Assembly: GCF_001431665.1 (NCBI RefSeq)
Contig: NZ_LLXV01000021.1
Coordinates: 124,001 to 188,000 of the forward strand
Reading direction: 5' to 3'
Length of the DNA: 64,000 nucleotides
From: Stenotrophomonas beteli
GTDB taxonomy: Bacteria > Pseudomonadota > Gammaproteobacteria > Xanthomonadales > Xanthomonadaceae
Numbering within the stretch: position 1 is the first letter of the stretch; every line of letters begins with the position of its first letter. The notes under the pieces were generated by a model, which was given only the letters and a program-made list of their open reading frames with translations, was not told the DNA's origin and did not search any database. Both the position numbers and the translations under genes were made by a program. Below, piece after piece: positions 1 to 8,386 of this stretch.

Positions 1-534
1 GATGGTCGCGGCGACCCGAACACCGCCCCCGCCTACCTGCAGGCCGTGCAGTGGCTGTATGCGGTGAGCTATGCACTGAAGTTCGCGCTGAAGGCCCTGG
101 GCCGGGATTACGTGGTGCCACCGCTGGAGGCGCTGTGGAGCGCCGATGACCCGGCCAGCTTCGTCGCGCGGCGGAAGCAGGAGTGGGCGTGGACCGTCAT
201 GATCCGCACGCCCGAGGGCGTCAGCCCTGCACAGTGGCAGGCCGCCCTCAGCACGGCGCGCGCGAAGCTGGGGGATGCGCCGCCCAGCCTTCGCCATGAC
301 ATCCTTGCAGAGGGTCCCAGCCTGCAGACCTTGCACGTGGGCGCCTACGACGACGAAGGCCCCACCCTGGCGCATCTGCATGACGAAGTGATGCCCGCAC
401 TGGGTTACACCTTCGCCGGCCCCCATCATGAGATCTACCTGAGCGACCCGCGCAGGACCGTCGCGGCGCGGTTGAAAACCGTGCTGAGGCAGCCGGTGCG
501 CCCGATGAAGCCTGATGAGGATTCCCGCACATGA
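1..534 (+). CDS. GyrI-like small-molecule-binding protein (5' end outside window)
   Basis: The reading frame is open from the first base of the window (upstream residues read DGRGDPNTAPAYLQA), so the true start lies outside. The segment with LYAVSYALKFALK followed by a tryptophan-rich stretch and a closing YLSDPRR motif matches my memory of the stand-alone GyrI-like proteins (COG4832 type, about 210 residues). These have the ligand-binding fold of GyrI/Rob but no DNA-binding domain, and their ligands are mostly unknown. About 178 residues are visible. It ends 13 bases before the next gene's start. The family call is from motif memory; the role is unknown. Confidence 0.7.
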   Translation, partial: DGRGDPNTAPAYLQAVQWLYAVSYALKFALKALGRDYVVPPLEALWSADDPASFVARRKQEWAWTVMIRTPEGVSPAQWQAALSTARAKLGDAPPSLRHDILAEGPSLQTLHVGAYDDEGPTLAHLHDEVMPALGYTFAGPHHEIYLSDPRRTVAARLKTVLRQPVRPMKPDEDSRT

Positions 535-547
535 CACAAGGAACGCC

Positions 548-883
548 ATGCGCCTGATCAACCGGCTGCTGCACTGGACCACCCTGCCCGCCGCGCGCCA
601 TGTGATGGTTGTGTTCGGGATGCTGCTGGTGATCGTGCTGGCCTGCAATCCAGATCTGCTGCCGTTGTTGCCGGTGGTGGACGCGCTCGGGCTGGACGTG
701 CTGATGCTGCTACTGGGTGCGCAGGTGGTGGCGGTATTGCCTTGGGTGCGGGAGCGGGCCGCGCACGGGACCCGCGTGCTTGCACGCCTGCTGATCGGCG
801 CATCGGCGGGGGCAGCAGGTGGTTATCTCCGGCAGCTCGCGTGGTGGCTGGCACGGGGTGCGGTGATGCCGATGCACCGATAG
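548..883 (+). CDS. small inner-membrane protein, hypothetical
   Basis: A 111-residue protein. I chose the ATG at 548 because AAGGA lies five bases before it; an in-frame upstream ATG at 515 lies inside the preceding gene and has no better ribosome site. Two hydrophobic stretches are plain (about residues 18-34 and 38-60), the second ending in a Trp-Val-Arg-Glu-Arg boundary. A third, weaker, Gly/Ala-rich segment follows near residues 77-95. No family is recognised. It directly follows the GyrI-like gene and is probably cotranscribed with it. Confidence 0.6.
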   Translation: MRLINRLLHWTTLPAARHVMVVFGMLLVIVLACNPDLLPLLPVVDALGLDVLMLLLGAQVVAVLPWVRERAAHGTRVLARLLIGASAGAAGGYLRQLAWWLARGAVMPMHR

Positions 884-990
884 AGCACTGCATCGGCCCT
901 TTGGCGGGATCACTTAGCGCCGGGCTGCTCGCCGACACGATGGCCTCAATCCCCGCTTCCGCCCCTATTCCCAGGGCGGGCGGCTTGGCT

Positions 991-1320
991 TCAGACGGGC
1001 CAATTCGTCCTGACCAGATCCGCCTCGAAGACTTCACCATCTTCAATGTAGAGCTGCACGCCCCTGTCCGATGACAGGCAAATGTCCAGGACCCACACCT
1101 GCGGCGCGCCTGCAAGCGCATCACACAGATCGCCCGTGGACACCGTCGCCGGGCCGTTCTCCATTCGCCCTCGAAGTACGCTCAGCATAGTGGATGACGC
1201 GGTTCCCGAAGGCACATCCAGATGCGATACCAGCCACATTTCATCTGCATCAAATGCGCCCCTCAGTACCTCACTCACCCTATTCCCGGTAATCGGAAAG
1301 CTCCATACCGTCGTCATCAT
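991..1320 (-). CDS. hypothetical protein, possible orphan immunity protein
   Basis: A 109-residue soluble, acidic protein starting at the ATG at 1320 (MMTTVWSF); GAGGG lies about six bases upstream. It follows the gene at 1363-1704 by 42 bases on the same strand, and both lie downstream of a truncated RHS gene. Small acidic proteins in this position are commonly immunity proteins of RHS or other polymorphic toxins. I recognise no immunity family in its sequence, so this role is inference from position. Base composition is visibly less GC-rich than in the flanking housekeeping genes, which suggests transfer. Confidence 0.55.
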   Translation of the reverse strand: MMTTVWSFPITGNRVSEVLRGAFDADEMWLVSHLDVPSGTASSTMLSVLRGRMENGPATVSTGDLCDALAGAPQVWVLDICLSSDRGVQLYIEDGEVFEADLVRTNWPV

Positions 1321-1362
1321 TCCCGACCCTCGACATACCCGCGACGTTGACACTTCGGCCAC

Positions 1363-1704
1363 TCAGGCCGACCAGCAGTACAACGGACTTCCAAAGACGC
1401 CGTGCGCGCCAAGATGCCCTGCCCCCGGGCCCCAGAAGGCATAGAACAGATCGTCTTCCGGGCGATACACCAACCAGCGGCCGCCCTCCTTCGCAACGCA
1501 CAGCCCGGATATCTCCTCACCCTCATCAAATCCCGGAATACCTGGCGCCATTACCACCGCGGACAGTTCAAATGGCTGACATGCATTCCGCCTGATGTCC
1601 TCCGCAAGCTCATCAAAACAGCGCCTCGAATTCCCGCCAGCACTCACGTAGACGCCGGATCCATCTGTCAGGCGCGACTCCAAAGTTTCAGCGAGCTTGT
1701 TCAT
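1363..1704 (-). CDS. hypothetical protein, possible orphan immunity protein
   Basis: A 113-residue acidic protein. The ATG at 1704 (MNKLAETLESRL) is chosen because a strong GGAGAGGGGG lies just upstream; the longer frame from 1761 overlaps the end of the RHS remnant and has no such site. The C-terminal half (EEISGLCVAKEGGRWLVY, then a Trp-Gly-Pro-Gly turn) looks like a small beta-rich domain. No family is recognised. It stands between an RHS remnant and another small unknown gene, the usual place for immunity genes, but no toxin domain remains next to it. Confidence 0.55.
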   Translation of the reverse strand: MNKLAETLESRLTDGSGVYVSAGGNSRRCFDELAEDIRRNACQPFELSAVVMAPGIPGFDEGEEISGLCVAKEGGRWLVYRPEDDLFYAFWGPGAGHLGAHGVFGSPLYCWSA

Positions 1705-1757
1705 CCATTCCCCCTCTCCGGCGGCAGCGCATCGCTCGAGCATCATGAACGAATCCA

Positions 1758-2090
1758 TCAACGTTGTCGCAGAGGCGGTCGGATAGTCCTTCCATCCGTG
1801 ATCTGACCACCGGCCACGGGCTCGTAGGGCTCGTAGGGCCCGTAGCCATATTGTTGGATTACATTGCCATTGATGTCTCCCTCGGCCACAACCGAGCCCA
1901 GGGCGTCCGTGTGGATGCCTGTCACCTTGGCCCGGGCAATTACGGATGACGACACGCCAAGGTCAATGAGCAGCACACAGCACAGCCAAGCGCCTGATAC
2001 TCCCAGCTTCCGAATTCGACCTTCAATGCCCCTGAAGCGGGTCGACCCACCGCCTGCAGTTCGCCCGAACCTTCGCATCCGTCCACTCAT
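1758..2090 (-). pseudogene. truncated RHS repeat protein: N-terminus kept, core and toxin lost
   Basis: From the ATG at 2090 the frame encodes a basic N-terminus, a hydrophobic signal-like segment (about residues 31-52), then IHTDALGSVVAEGDINGNVI and a short YGPYEPYEP stretch. IHTDALGS..AE.D..GNVI is the standard opening of the RHS-associated core. In full proteins it runs on through P-GYTGH to the DPxGL core and a variable toxin end. Here the similarity stops at residue about 100 (QITDG) and ten unrelated residues lead to a stop. The hyperconserved core and any toxin are missing, so I read this as a deletion remnant. Two small genes follow on the same strand. Confidence 0.65.
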
Positions 2091-2113
2091 TGAAAGTGCC
2101 GGGCACCACGGGT

Positions 2114-2137
2114 TGCCGGCCAGCGGTCGGGCACTAC
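2114..2137 (-). repeat. SMAG-type REP palindrome (single)
   Basis: Read on the minus strand this begins GTAGTGCC and ends GCTGGCCGGCA, the layout of the GTAG-headed REP elements of Stenotrophomonas. One arm is altered (CCGACC in place of CCGGCC). It lies between the tRNA terminator and the RHS remnant. Confidence 0.65.
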
Positions 2138-2145
2138 CAGGGCAT

Positions 2146-2174
2146 AAAAAAAGCCCCGACCAAGGCCGGGGCTC
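2146..2174 (-). terminator. rho-independent terminator of tRNA-Thr
   Basis: On the minus strand AGCCCCGGCC, a TTGG loop and a matching GGGGCT arm are followed by seven T. It starts 10 bases after the CCA end of the tRNA, so it should end the tRNA transcript and shield the RHS remnant from it. Confidence 0.85.
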
Positions 2175-2183
2175 TTCTACAAC

Positions 2184-2259
2184 TGGTGCCGGAAACAGGA
2201 GTCGAACCTGCGACCTACGCATTACGAATGCGCCGCTCTACCAACTGAGCTATTCCGGC
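2184..2259 (-). tRNA. tRNA-Thr (CGT anticodon)
   Basis: The reverse complement folds as a complete 76-base tRNA. The acceptor stem is GCCGGAA/TTCCGGC. The D arm is GCTC-GAGC, the anticodon stem GCGCA/TGCGT with loop TTCGTAA (anticodon CGT), and the T arm GCAGG-TTCGACT-CCTGT. The CCA end is encoded. It stands between two RHS loci. I saw no second copy of its 3' end in the window that would mark an attachment-site pair. Confidence 0.96.
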
Positions 2260-2318
2260 CTAGCAGGGAATTGTAGGGGGTGCCGGTCAGCAGGTCAATC
2301 GGAGCCGGCCCGCAGACG

Positions 2319-2525
2319 CTATCCCTGCCCCCCTCTGCCACGACGGATCGACTGCACGGTCAGAAAAACAAAGAACAGGCAGAAGAACACGAATCCAGTC
2401 AGGGCAACGTCGTGCATGCCGCCCAGCTGTCCGCTCATGGCCCGGTTCCACAGGTAGCGGACCGCCAGGATGATGATCAGCAGCACCACCACCAGATTGA
2501 CCCACTTCATTTTGGCTCTGAACAT
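2319..2525 (-). CDS. 68-residue two-helix membrane protein after the RHS gene
   Basis: The ATG at 2525 lies three bases after the stop of the RHS gene, so the two are almost certainly cotranslated. An internal ATG at 2510 is an alternative start. Two hydrophobic helices are clear (about residues 8-25 and 41-60), with a short Gly-rich loop between them and a basic C-terminus (IRRGRGG). No family is recognised. Position and size fit a membrane immunity protein or an accessory subunit of the RHS pair; that role is inference. Confidence 0.65.
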   Translation of the reverse strand: MFRAKMKWVNLVVVLLIIILAVRYLWNRAMSGQLGGMHDVALTGFVFFCLFFVFLTVQSIRRGRGGQG

Positions 2526-2528
2526 AGA

Positions 2529-4751
2529 TTACTCGCAGGTGCAGGAATCGTCGGCGGCCTGCTTGGCGCCCTTGATGGTACTCATTGCATCGGAATCTGT
2601 CGCCCTTCCCTTCAGCATTCCGCGCAGGCCACGCAATGCACCGGAGTAGGTCGTGACCTTGGAAGCCATTCGACCAAACTCTGCGCCATGCGCACCCAGC
2701 AGGAACCCTCCCACCTCCTCATAGCTGCTCGGGCGCTCAATGCCGTCGAATGCGGTCATGAAGCCATTGATGCCGTCGTTCATCGTTGCATATCCGTTCG
2801 CTGCCACGGCCAGGGAACCCAGCGCCACTTCCGACTGCTCGCCGCCCGCGGCGATGGCCGCCGTCGACAGTGCCGCTGACATTGACGCGTAGCCTTCAAC
2901 CACATCCGCCACGCCGAGCACCGCTGCCAGCAGGTCGATCTTCTTTTCGTCGTTTCCGCACTCTGCCAGGCCCAGCGGATCAATCCGGCTGAGCGGATTG
3001 CTGCCAACGTAGGCGTAGGTATTGGTGCCTGCCGCCAGCCCCACCGGATCGCTCTGCACGTATCGTGCAATGCTGGCGTCATAGTCGCGGAAGCCGTTGT
3101 ACCACAGCCCGGTCTCCGCATCCTGGTACTGCCCGGGGAAGCCGATGTTCAAGCCACCGATGTCGTCCTGCTGGACGCTGCGGCCAAACGCATAGTTGTA
3201 GGCCTTCCAGACTGTGGCGCGGCCACTGTTGCTGACAAACCCCGGCCGCCCGAGGTGATCGGTATGGATGTAGTTGACCTGCCCGCTTCGCCCCAGCCCG
3301 ACCAGTTCGGCGCCAAACCAGAAGTAGTTCGACCATGCGCCGTTCTTCTGCTCAGCCAGCATCTGGTTCTGCCCGGCGTAGAAGTAGCGGCTGGTTTCGT
3401 TGGCGTTGACTTTTGCCACCCGTTGGCCCTGCGCGTTGAGCACATAGTCGGTGACAAAGCCGCCTGCATTGCTGCGGCTCATGCGGTTGAACGGGTTGTA
3501 GTCGAAGGTGGTGACCCGACTACCTGCCGTCTCGCTGATGCGGTTGCCGAGCGCATCGTACTGATAGACGCGGCTACCATCCTGGTTGGTGTAGTTGAGC
3601 ACCCGGTTGCTGGCCGCGTCGATGCTGTACTGGGTCAGCTGATTTCCGGCCTGGTAGCGGTTGTGGTTGCCGCCAGCATCGTAGGACAGCTGGTTGTTGA
3701 TGCCGAAGCGGGTGAGGCTGGTCAACCGGCTCAGTGCGTCGTAGCCAATGGTCTGTGTCATGTTCGGAGTGACCGCGTCGACGATGCCGGTGATCTCACC
3801 GTCGGCACTGTACTGGTAGTCCCAGTAACTCAACTTCGCACTGTTCGGCCCCCATACCGACATCGCCGTCAGACGTCCGTCCAGGTCATGGTTGTAACCG
3901 CGCACCAGCCCGTTGCCATAGGCCATGCTCGCCCGTGCACCCGTGGCCTTCCACGTGGCCTGACTGATCACCGGGATCGATGTCCCGCCGACCACGGCAG
4001 ACAGGGAGGCAAGATGACCGCCGGCATCATAGCCATAGTTGGCCTTGTCACCATTGGGATAGGTAATCTCGCTGAGCCGGCCGATACCGTCATAGGCGTA
4101 GGTGGTGCTGTAGTCGGTCTGCTGTCCCTGGACGATGGTGAAGTCGCGTCGGATCCAGATCTGGCCACTGGGCACGAACGCAAAATGAGTGGACGAGTCC
4201 GGCGCGGCCAGCCCGCACAACCGGCCTTTGCCCCATGCACACCAGTCATAACTGAACTCGTGCCGCTGCCCTTCCGATTCGATCGAGGACAGCCGCCCCA
4301 GTCCATCGTAGGCATAACCAATAGTGCTGCCATCGTTGCGCGTGGTCACCGTGCGCTGGCCTACCGCGTTGTACTGATGACGGGTGGTGCCGGTGTCCGG
4401 ACTCACCTGCTTGAGCAGCTGACCAAAGCCGTCGTGCTCGTAGGTTGTTGCCAGTCCGCGCGGATCGACCACCTGTATGGGACGATCACCCAGATCATAC
4501 GCCAGGCGTGTCGTGCCGCCGGCGGCGTCGATCGATTGCACCATCCGGCCCAGTGGGTCATAGCTCATCCGGGTAACGCGGTTCTGTGAATCGGTGACCT
4601 GGGTCACCCGCCCTTCTGCGTCGTAGGCATATCGGATGTTCTGGCCGTTGTTGCCGCGCTCGGCCACCACTCGCCCCAACTCGTCGTAGTCGTAGTTGAC
4701 GCTGAACGTCACGGCGTTCAACCCCATCATGGTCAGCGTAATCATGGACAT
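2529..4751 (-). CDS. RHS/YD-repeat protein with hyperconserved core (second half of a split RHS)
   Basis: The ATG at 4751 shares its A with the TGA of the upstream gene (TGATG), which suggests coupled translation; the frame also extends upstream to 4814 inside that gene. The 740-residue product starts at once with YD repeats (YDYDELGRVV, YAYDAEGRVT, MSYDPLGRMV, repeated to about residue 500). It then has the RHS core (YNGFRDYDASIARYVQSDPVGL, about 550-595, ending at IDPLGL). The last 145 residues form an Ala-rich, helical tail ending in CTCE, with no nuclease, deaminase or other toxin motif I know. RHS proteins build a shell round their C-terminal payload. Whether this tail is toxic is open. 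A small membrane protein follows three bases later. Confidence 0.85.
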   Translation of the reverse strand: MSMITLTMMGLNAVTFSVNYDYDELGRVVAERGNNGQNIRYAYDAEGRVTQVTDSQNRVTRMSYDPLGRMVQSIDAAGGTTRLAYDLGDRPIQVVDPRGLATTYEHDGFGQLLKQVSPDTGTTRHQYNAVGQRTVTTRNDGSTIGYAYDGLGRLSSIESEGQRHEFSYDWCAWGKGRLCGLAAPDSSTHFAFVPSGQIWIRRDFTIVQGQQTDYSTTYAYDGIGRLSEITYPNGDKANYGYDAGGHLASLSAVVGGTSIPVISQATWKATGARASMAYGNGLVRGYNHDLDGRLTAMSVWGPNSAKLSYWDYQYSADGEITGIVDAVTPNMTQTIGYDALSRLTSLTRFGINNQLSYDAGGNHNRYQAGNQLTQYSIDAASNRVLNYTNQDGSRVYQYDALGNRISETAGSRVTTFDYNPFNRMSRSNAGGFVTDYVLNAQGQRVAKVNANETSRYFYAGQNQMLAEQKNGAWSNYFWFGAELVGLGRSGQVNYIHTDHLGRPGFVSNSGRATVWKAYNYAFGRSVQQDDIGGLNIGFPGQYQDAETGLWYNGFRDYDASIARYVQSDPVGLAAGTNTYAYVGSNPLSRIDPLGLAECGNDEKKIDLLAAVLGVADVVEGYASMSAALSTAAIAAGGEQSEVALGSLAVAANGYATMNDGINGFMTAFDGIERPSSYEEVGGFLLGAHGAEFGRMASKVTTYSGALRGLRGMLKGRATDSDAMSTIKGAKQAADDSCTCE

Positions 4752-7700
4752 CAGCGGGCTCCTTCCAGAGTGTCCAGCCACACGGGCGGGGTAACGATCA
4801 TCGGTTCCTGACAATCGAGGCTGCCGGGACCACCTGGGCAGTACCAGTCAAGATTCTCCACCACGATGCTCACATAGGGATTCGGCCCCCACGCTGCACC
4901 ACTGGTCGCCATCCGCGCGACGTAGGTGTAAGTCCCGATCCCGACGCCGTTGTGATACGGCGCGACATCGAACTGGAAGGTGGCAACCCCGCCCGGTGGC
5001 ACAGGGGCCGGCAATCCATGCGACTGGGTAAGGAAGTCCTGCCCCCAGGCGAGGTAGGTGTTGCCGTCCCAAGTGACGTTGCCGGTATTGCGTACCTGCG
5101 CGGTCAGGGTGACCTGCTGCCCGTTGTAGATGTGGGTGGAAGACGCGTTGAACGTGATGAACTCCGCATTGCGGACGATCGAAGGAACCGCAAATGCTCC
5201 CGACCGGTTGATGGTCAGATTCGCCTGGCCGGCGGGCGAGATGCCGTGCACATGAATGCCCTTGCCGCCATGGGCCTGGCGAAGATTGGCATCCAGCGGC
5301 AGCTTGAACCAGTAGGCATTGCCCTTGGCCTGGCAGGCATTGGCAACGTTGCCGTCGGTGGGCAGATTGGCGCGCCCGGAAACAGCGAAACTGCCCACAC
5401 CCGCAGGGCCCCCAACGTAGGCATGCACATCGATGGAGTCGTTCACACCCACCGAGCAGGCCCACCCCTCAACCGCGTAGTTGCCCTGCCCATCATGCGT
5501 GACCCCGCCGATATCGCCGACGATCGTGGCCTGCGGTATCGCGAACACGCCGGATCTGTCCAGCGCCCGGTTGTAGTTGCCGCCCTGCGGAGACAAGCCA
5601 TAGATGACGATCTTGCGCCCACCCAGCTGCTGCCGCTGAGCGAGCGTCACCGGCAACTCGAAGCGGTAGGCGTTGCCGCCGGCCTGGCATGCTGCGGCCA
5701 CGCCGCTATCGCTTGCCTTGTTGGCCTGCGTCGCCGCCAGGAACACGCCGCCGTCGGCGTAACCGTGCACTTCGATGGATGCGTTGGAACCGGTAGTGCA
5801 GGCCCAGCCCCGCAGGAACCAGTTCCAGTTTGCGTCGTGGGTGATTTCGTCGATCGAGCCCACCACGGAGCTACCCGCTGGGAAATCGGTGTGAGCGACC
5901 TCTTTGCGGGTAATGTTCGATGCTGCATCGTAGCTGTAGCGTGTCCACGCGAACGTGCCGTCACCAACCGGCACAACCTCCGAAAGCAGACGGCGGGCAG
6001 CATCGTACTCGTAGCGCTCGGTCACGCCATCCGGGCGCGTGATGCTGGCCAGGTTGCCGGCACCATCGTACGCGAAGGTCGTCGTTGCCCAGCTGTTGCC
6101 GAAACTCTCGCGCTGGGTGATGACGCGACCACGGGCATCGTAGACATACTCGATGTTCTGGCCATTGAGCGTGGTAACCCGCGTCGGTTGGCCAAGGCCG
6201 TTGTGACCGCTGTAGGTGACCGTGTGGCCCAACGAATTGACCACACTGACCAGATCACCCTGGGCGTTGTAGGTCGACGTCACATCATCCTGCGCCAGTG
6301 GTCCATCGGTCTTCACCGAGGCGGTCAAGCCATTGCTGTGATAGGTATAGGTGTGGGTGACCGTACGTGCCTGCCCTGTCACGCCACGGCTGCTGAGATT
6401 GCGTGCCGTGGTACTGGCCAGGTTGCCGCGCGCGTCGTACGCATAGACCAGCTCGCTGTCACCGACAACGGTAACCTTCAACGGCCGGTTGCGTGCGGTA
6501 TCCCACTCGTAGGTCGTCGTCCGCTCAGCGCTGCTGCCCACCGCCTCGACCTGCTTCAGCAGGTAGCCTTGGGCGGTGTAGTCGAAATTGATCAGATTGT
6601 CGGCGAAGTCATGCACCAGATCCGGATAGCCATTGCCATCGTAGCTGCGCTCCTTGTAGCTCGCCGCGCAACGGGGCGAGGCATCTCCGGCCACCGATAC
6701 CTGTCGACCATCCTCGTACGAGTAGGTGGTCTTGCGGCCCAGCGGACTGGTTTCCGTTACTTTGATCTTGATCGGGCGCGGCTTGGTTTCCGTCGTACTC
6801 GACAGCTGTACTCCACTGCCTGCGGCGCTGCCCAGGTTCGCGCTACCGCCGTTCAGCTGGATCGGGGACGGCAGGGAACGCGGCTGGTAGCAGATGCGAC
6901 CGTTGCGGGTGTCCTCGCACCAGCCGCGCTCCTCGTCACTGCTTACGCCACCCGGGCGAACCGGCGACGGCGGAGGCGCCACCGGCTCACTGCTCTGCAC
7001 GGTGTAACTGAAGGTGTACCGTTCGACCCCGCCACTGTGCTCGCTGAGCGTCGCCCGCTTGTTCTCGTCGTAGGCAAAGGTGGAATAGCGCACGCCGTTG
7101 AACGACTTGCCGGTCAGGCCTCCCGGGAAACGGCCATCCTCGTAGTGATAGCTGACCGTGGTCGCCGGTGCCCCCGGCAGTATCGTGCTTGCCAGTCGAC
7201 CACGACCGGCACCGAAGACATTGGCCGTATAGGTGTACTGGTAGATGCTGCCAGACGGATCTGTAACCTTCGTGACCTGTCCGCCGGTCCAGGTGAACTG
7301 GACGCTTCGGCCCGATGAGTGGGTGACACTCTGCAGGTACCTGTTGTTGTAGGCGAACGTCCAGGTGACGCCCTGCTCGTTGCGCAACTGGGTGATGTAG
7401 CCTTCGGCGTTGTAGGTTTCCGTGCCACGCTCTTCATTGTGCAGAGTGAACGTGCCATCTGCATTCTTGACGATGTAGGCCACCGCCTGTGCTTTGTTTT
7501 CGTTCCAGCGGCCACTGCCTGCATCGAACTGGAATTTGATACGCCGGCCATCGGGTCGCTGGTTCCATGCCGTGGCCTGGCCGCCGGAGAATGCAAGGGA
7601 GAAGTCGAAATTGCTCAGCCAGTGATTGCCGAACAGGCCCGTCGCACTCCAGTGGTGGTTATAGGTGCGTTGCAGGAACAGGCCCATCTCACCTGCACTG

Positions 7701-8176
7701 GCGAAGTCCACCTCGGGCTCGATCTTGTTACCCGAATAGAGCACCACGGGATTGCCGCGGACGTCTTCCTTGTTGATCCCGCAAAGATCACTGCGATCGT
7801 CGGTCTCCTGCTCCTTGGCGGTCTGCGAAGGCCAGACGCCTCCGTTCCCAAAGCCACCTCCGCCTCCGCCGCCATTGCCTCGTACCCACAACCCGCCCAA
7901 CGTCGGTGTTGAGGTCAAAGGTGGTCGAACGGTGATCCCAGGCAGGCTGGTGGTGCCACCGGTCGGTGGCTTGACCGTGATCCGGCCGAGGTTGGAAGTG
8001 CGTGGTGCAGGGGCGGGACCCGGGCCGGAGCCGGCGCCTCCCTTGTCATCCTTCTTGTAGACGACCTTGGCCGATTTGGCCGTGGAGGGCTCGATGGCCG
8101 CACCACAAACAAACACTGCGAGCGTGGACAACAAAAGCAACCTGGAACGGGACGTACCTGTCACGCGGAGCTTCAT
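4751..8176 (-). CDS. exported RHS protein: DUF6531, YD repeats, tandem GWAC-like domains, Ig-like domain
   Basis: A 1141-residue protein with a signal peptide (residues 1-33) and a Gly/Pro-rich linker including a run of seven Gly (to about 115). An N-terminal RHS domain follows (GNPVVLYSGNKIEPEVDF, DUF6531-like, about 140-210), then YD repeats to about 765. It continues with two roughly 113-residue repeats (about 770-882 and 884-998) that share THD, GWAC, GNAY.F.LP and SG.FA.P marks. After these comes an Ig-like domain resembling the NBR1 type (about 1003-1105) and a Cys-containing tail. There is no RHS core; YD repeats resume in the next, overlapping gene. The pair looks like one RHS protein split by insertion of adhesin-like modules. 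Probably secreted or surface-bound. Confidence 0.85.
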   Translation of the reverse strand: MKLRVTGTSRSRLLLLSTLAVFVCGAAIEPSTAKSAKVVYKKDDKGGAGSGPGPAPAPRTSNLGRITVKPPTGGTTSLPGITVRPPLTSTPTLGGLWVRGNGGGGGGGFGNGGVWPSQTAKEQETDDRSDLCGINKEDVRGNPVVLYSGNKIEPEVDFASAGEMGLFLQRTYNHHWSATGLFGNHWLSNFDFSLAFSGGQATAWNQRPDGRRIKFQFDAGSGRWNENKAQAVAYIVKNADGTFTLHNEERGTETYNAEGYITQLRNEQGVTWTFAYNNRYLQSVTHSSGRSVQFTWTGGQVTKVTDPSGSIYQYTYTANVFGAGRGRLASTILPGAPATTVSYHYEDGRFPGGLTGKSFNGVRYSTFAYDENKRATLSEHSGGVERYTFSYTVQSSEPVAPPPSPVRPGGVSSDEERGWCEDTRNGRICYQPRSLPSPIQLNGGSANLGSAAGSGVQLSSTTETKPRPIKIKVTETSPLGRKTTYSYEDGRQVSVAGDASPRCAASYKERSYDGNGYPDLVHDFADNLINFDYTAQGYLLKQVEAVGSSAERTTTYEWDTARNRPLKVTVVGDSELVYAYDARGNLASTTARNLSSRGVTGQARTVTHTYTYHSNGLTASVKTDGPLAQDDVTSTYNAQGDLVSVVNSLGHTVTYSGHNGLGQPTRVTTLNGQNIEYVYDARGRVITQRESFGNSWATTTFAYDGAGNLASITRPDGVTERYEYDAARRLLSEVVPVGDGTFAWTRYSYDAASNITRKEVAHTDFPAGSSVVGSIDEITHDANWNWFLRGWACTTGSNASIEVHGYADGGVFLAATQANKASDSGVAAACQAGGNAYRFELPVTLAQRQQLGGRKIVIYGLSPQGGNYNRALDRSGVFAIPQATIVGDIGGVTHDGQGNYAVEGWACSVGVNDSIDVHAYVGGPAGVGSFAVSGRANLPTDGNVANACQAKGNAYWFKLPLDANLRQAHGGKGIHVHGISPAGQANLTINRSGAFAVPSIVRNAEFITFNASSTHIYNGQQVTLTAQVRNTGNVTWDGNTYLAWGQDFLTQSHGLPAPVPPGGVATFQFDVAPYHNGVGIGTYTYVARMATSGAAWGPNPYVSIVVENLDWYCPGGPGSLDCQEPMIVTPPVWLDTLEGAR

Positions 8177-8386
8177 GCTCTCTCCATGTCCTATGGGTGG
8201 ATATCAACGAACGGTGAAAATCCTGAACGAATCATGAACCCATCGGATTGTAGCGATCCGTTTCCGGAACACAAGCGTCGAGCATCACCCGGGGCGCAAG
8301 CCAACGCCTGCCGAGCGCTTCGCGTTCGCATGGATCCAGAAGGTGGCGTGCAACCTCGCAGAGATCGCGGTCACGGTGTCGCTTTG
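8177..8386. other. intergenic region upstream of the RHS operon
   Basis: About 210 bases between the RHS gene start and the end of the dehydrogenase gene. A minus-strand GGAGAG lies just before the RHS ATG (8176). The promoter of the RHS operon should be here, but I could not pick boxes with confidence. No repeat or RNA gene was seen. Confidence 0.4.

Noticed and set aside
1402-1806. A 134-codon plus-strand frame in the rhs remnant region
   Set aside because: The minus-strand frame here has a strong ribosome site and protein-like composition; the plus frame has neither.
2184-2259. tRNA-Thr as the attachment site of a genomic island
   Set aside because: No integrase gene and no second copy of the tRNA end were found in the window. 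The RHS genes on both sides are suggestive but not proof.
4952-7318. A long plus-strand frame opposite the RHS gene
   Set aside because: Antisense shadow; its regular pattern comes from the YD repeats on the other strand.
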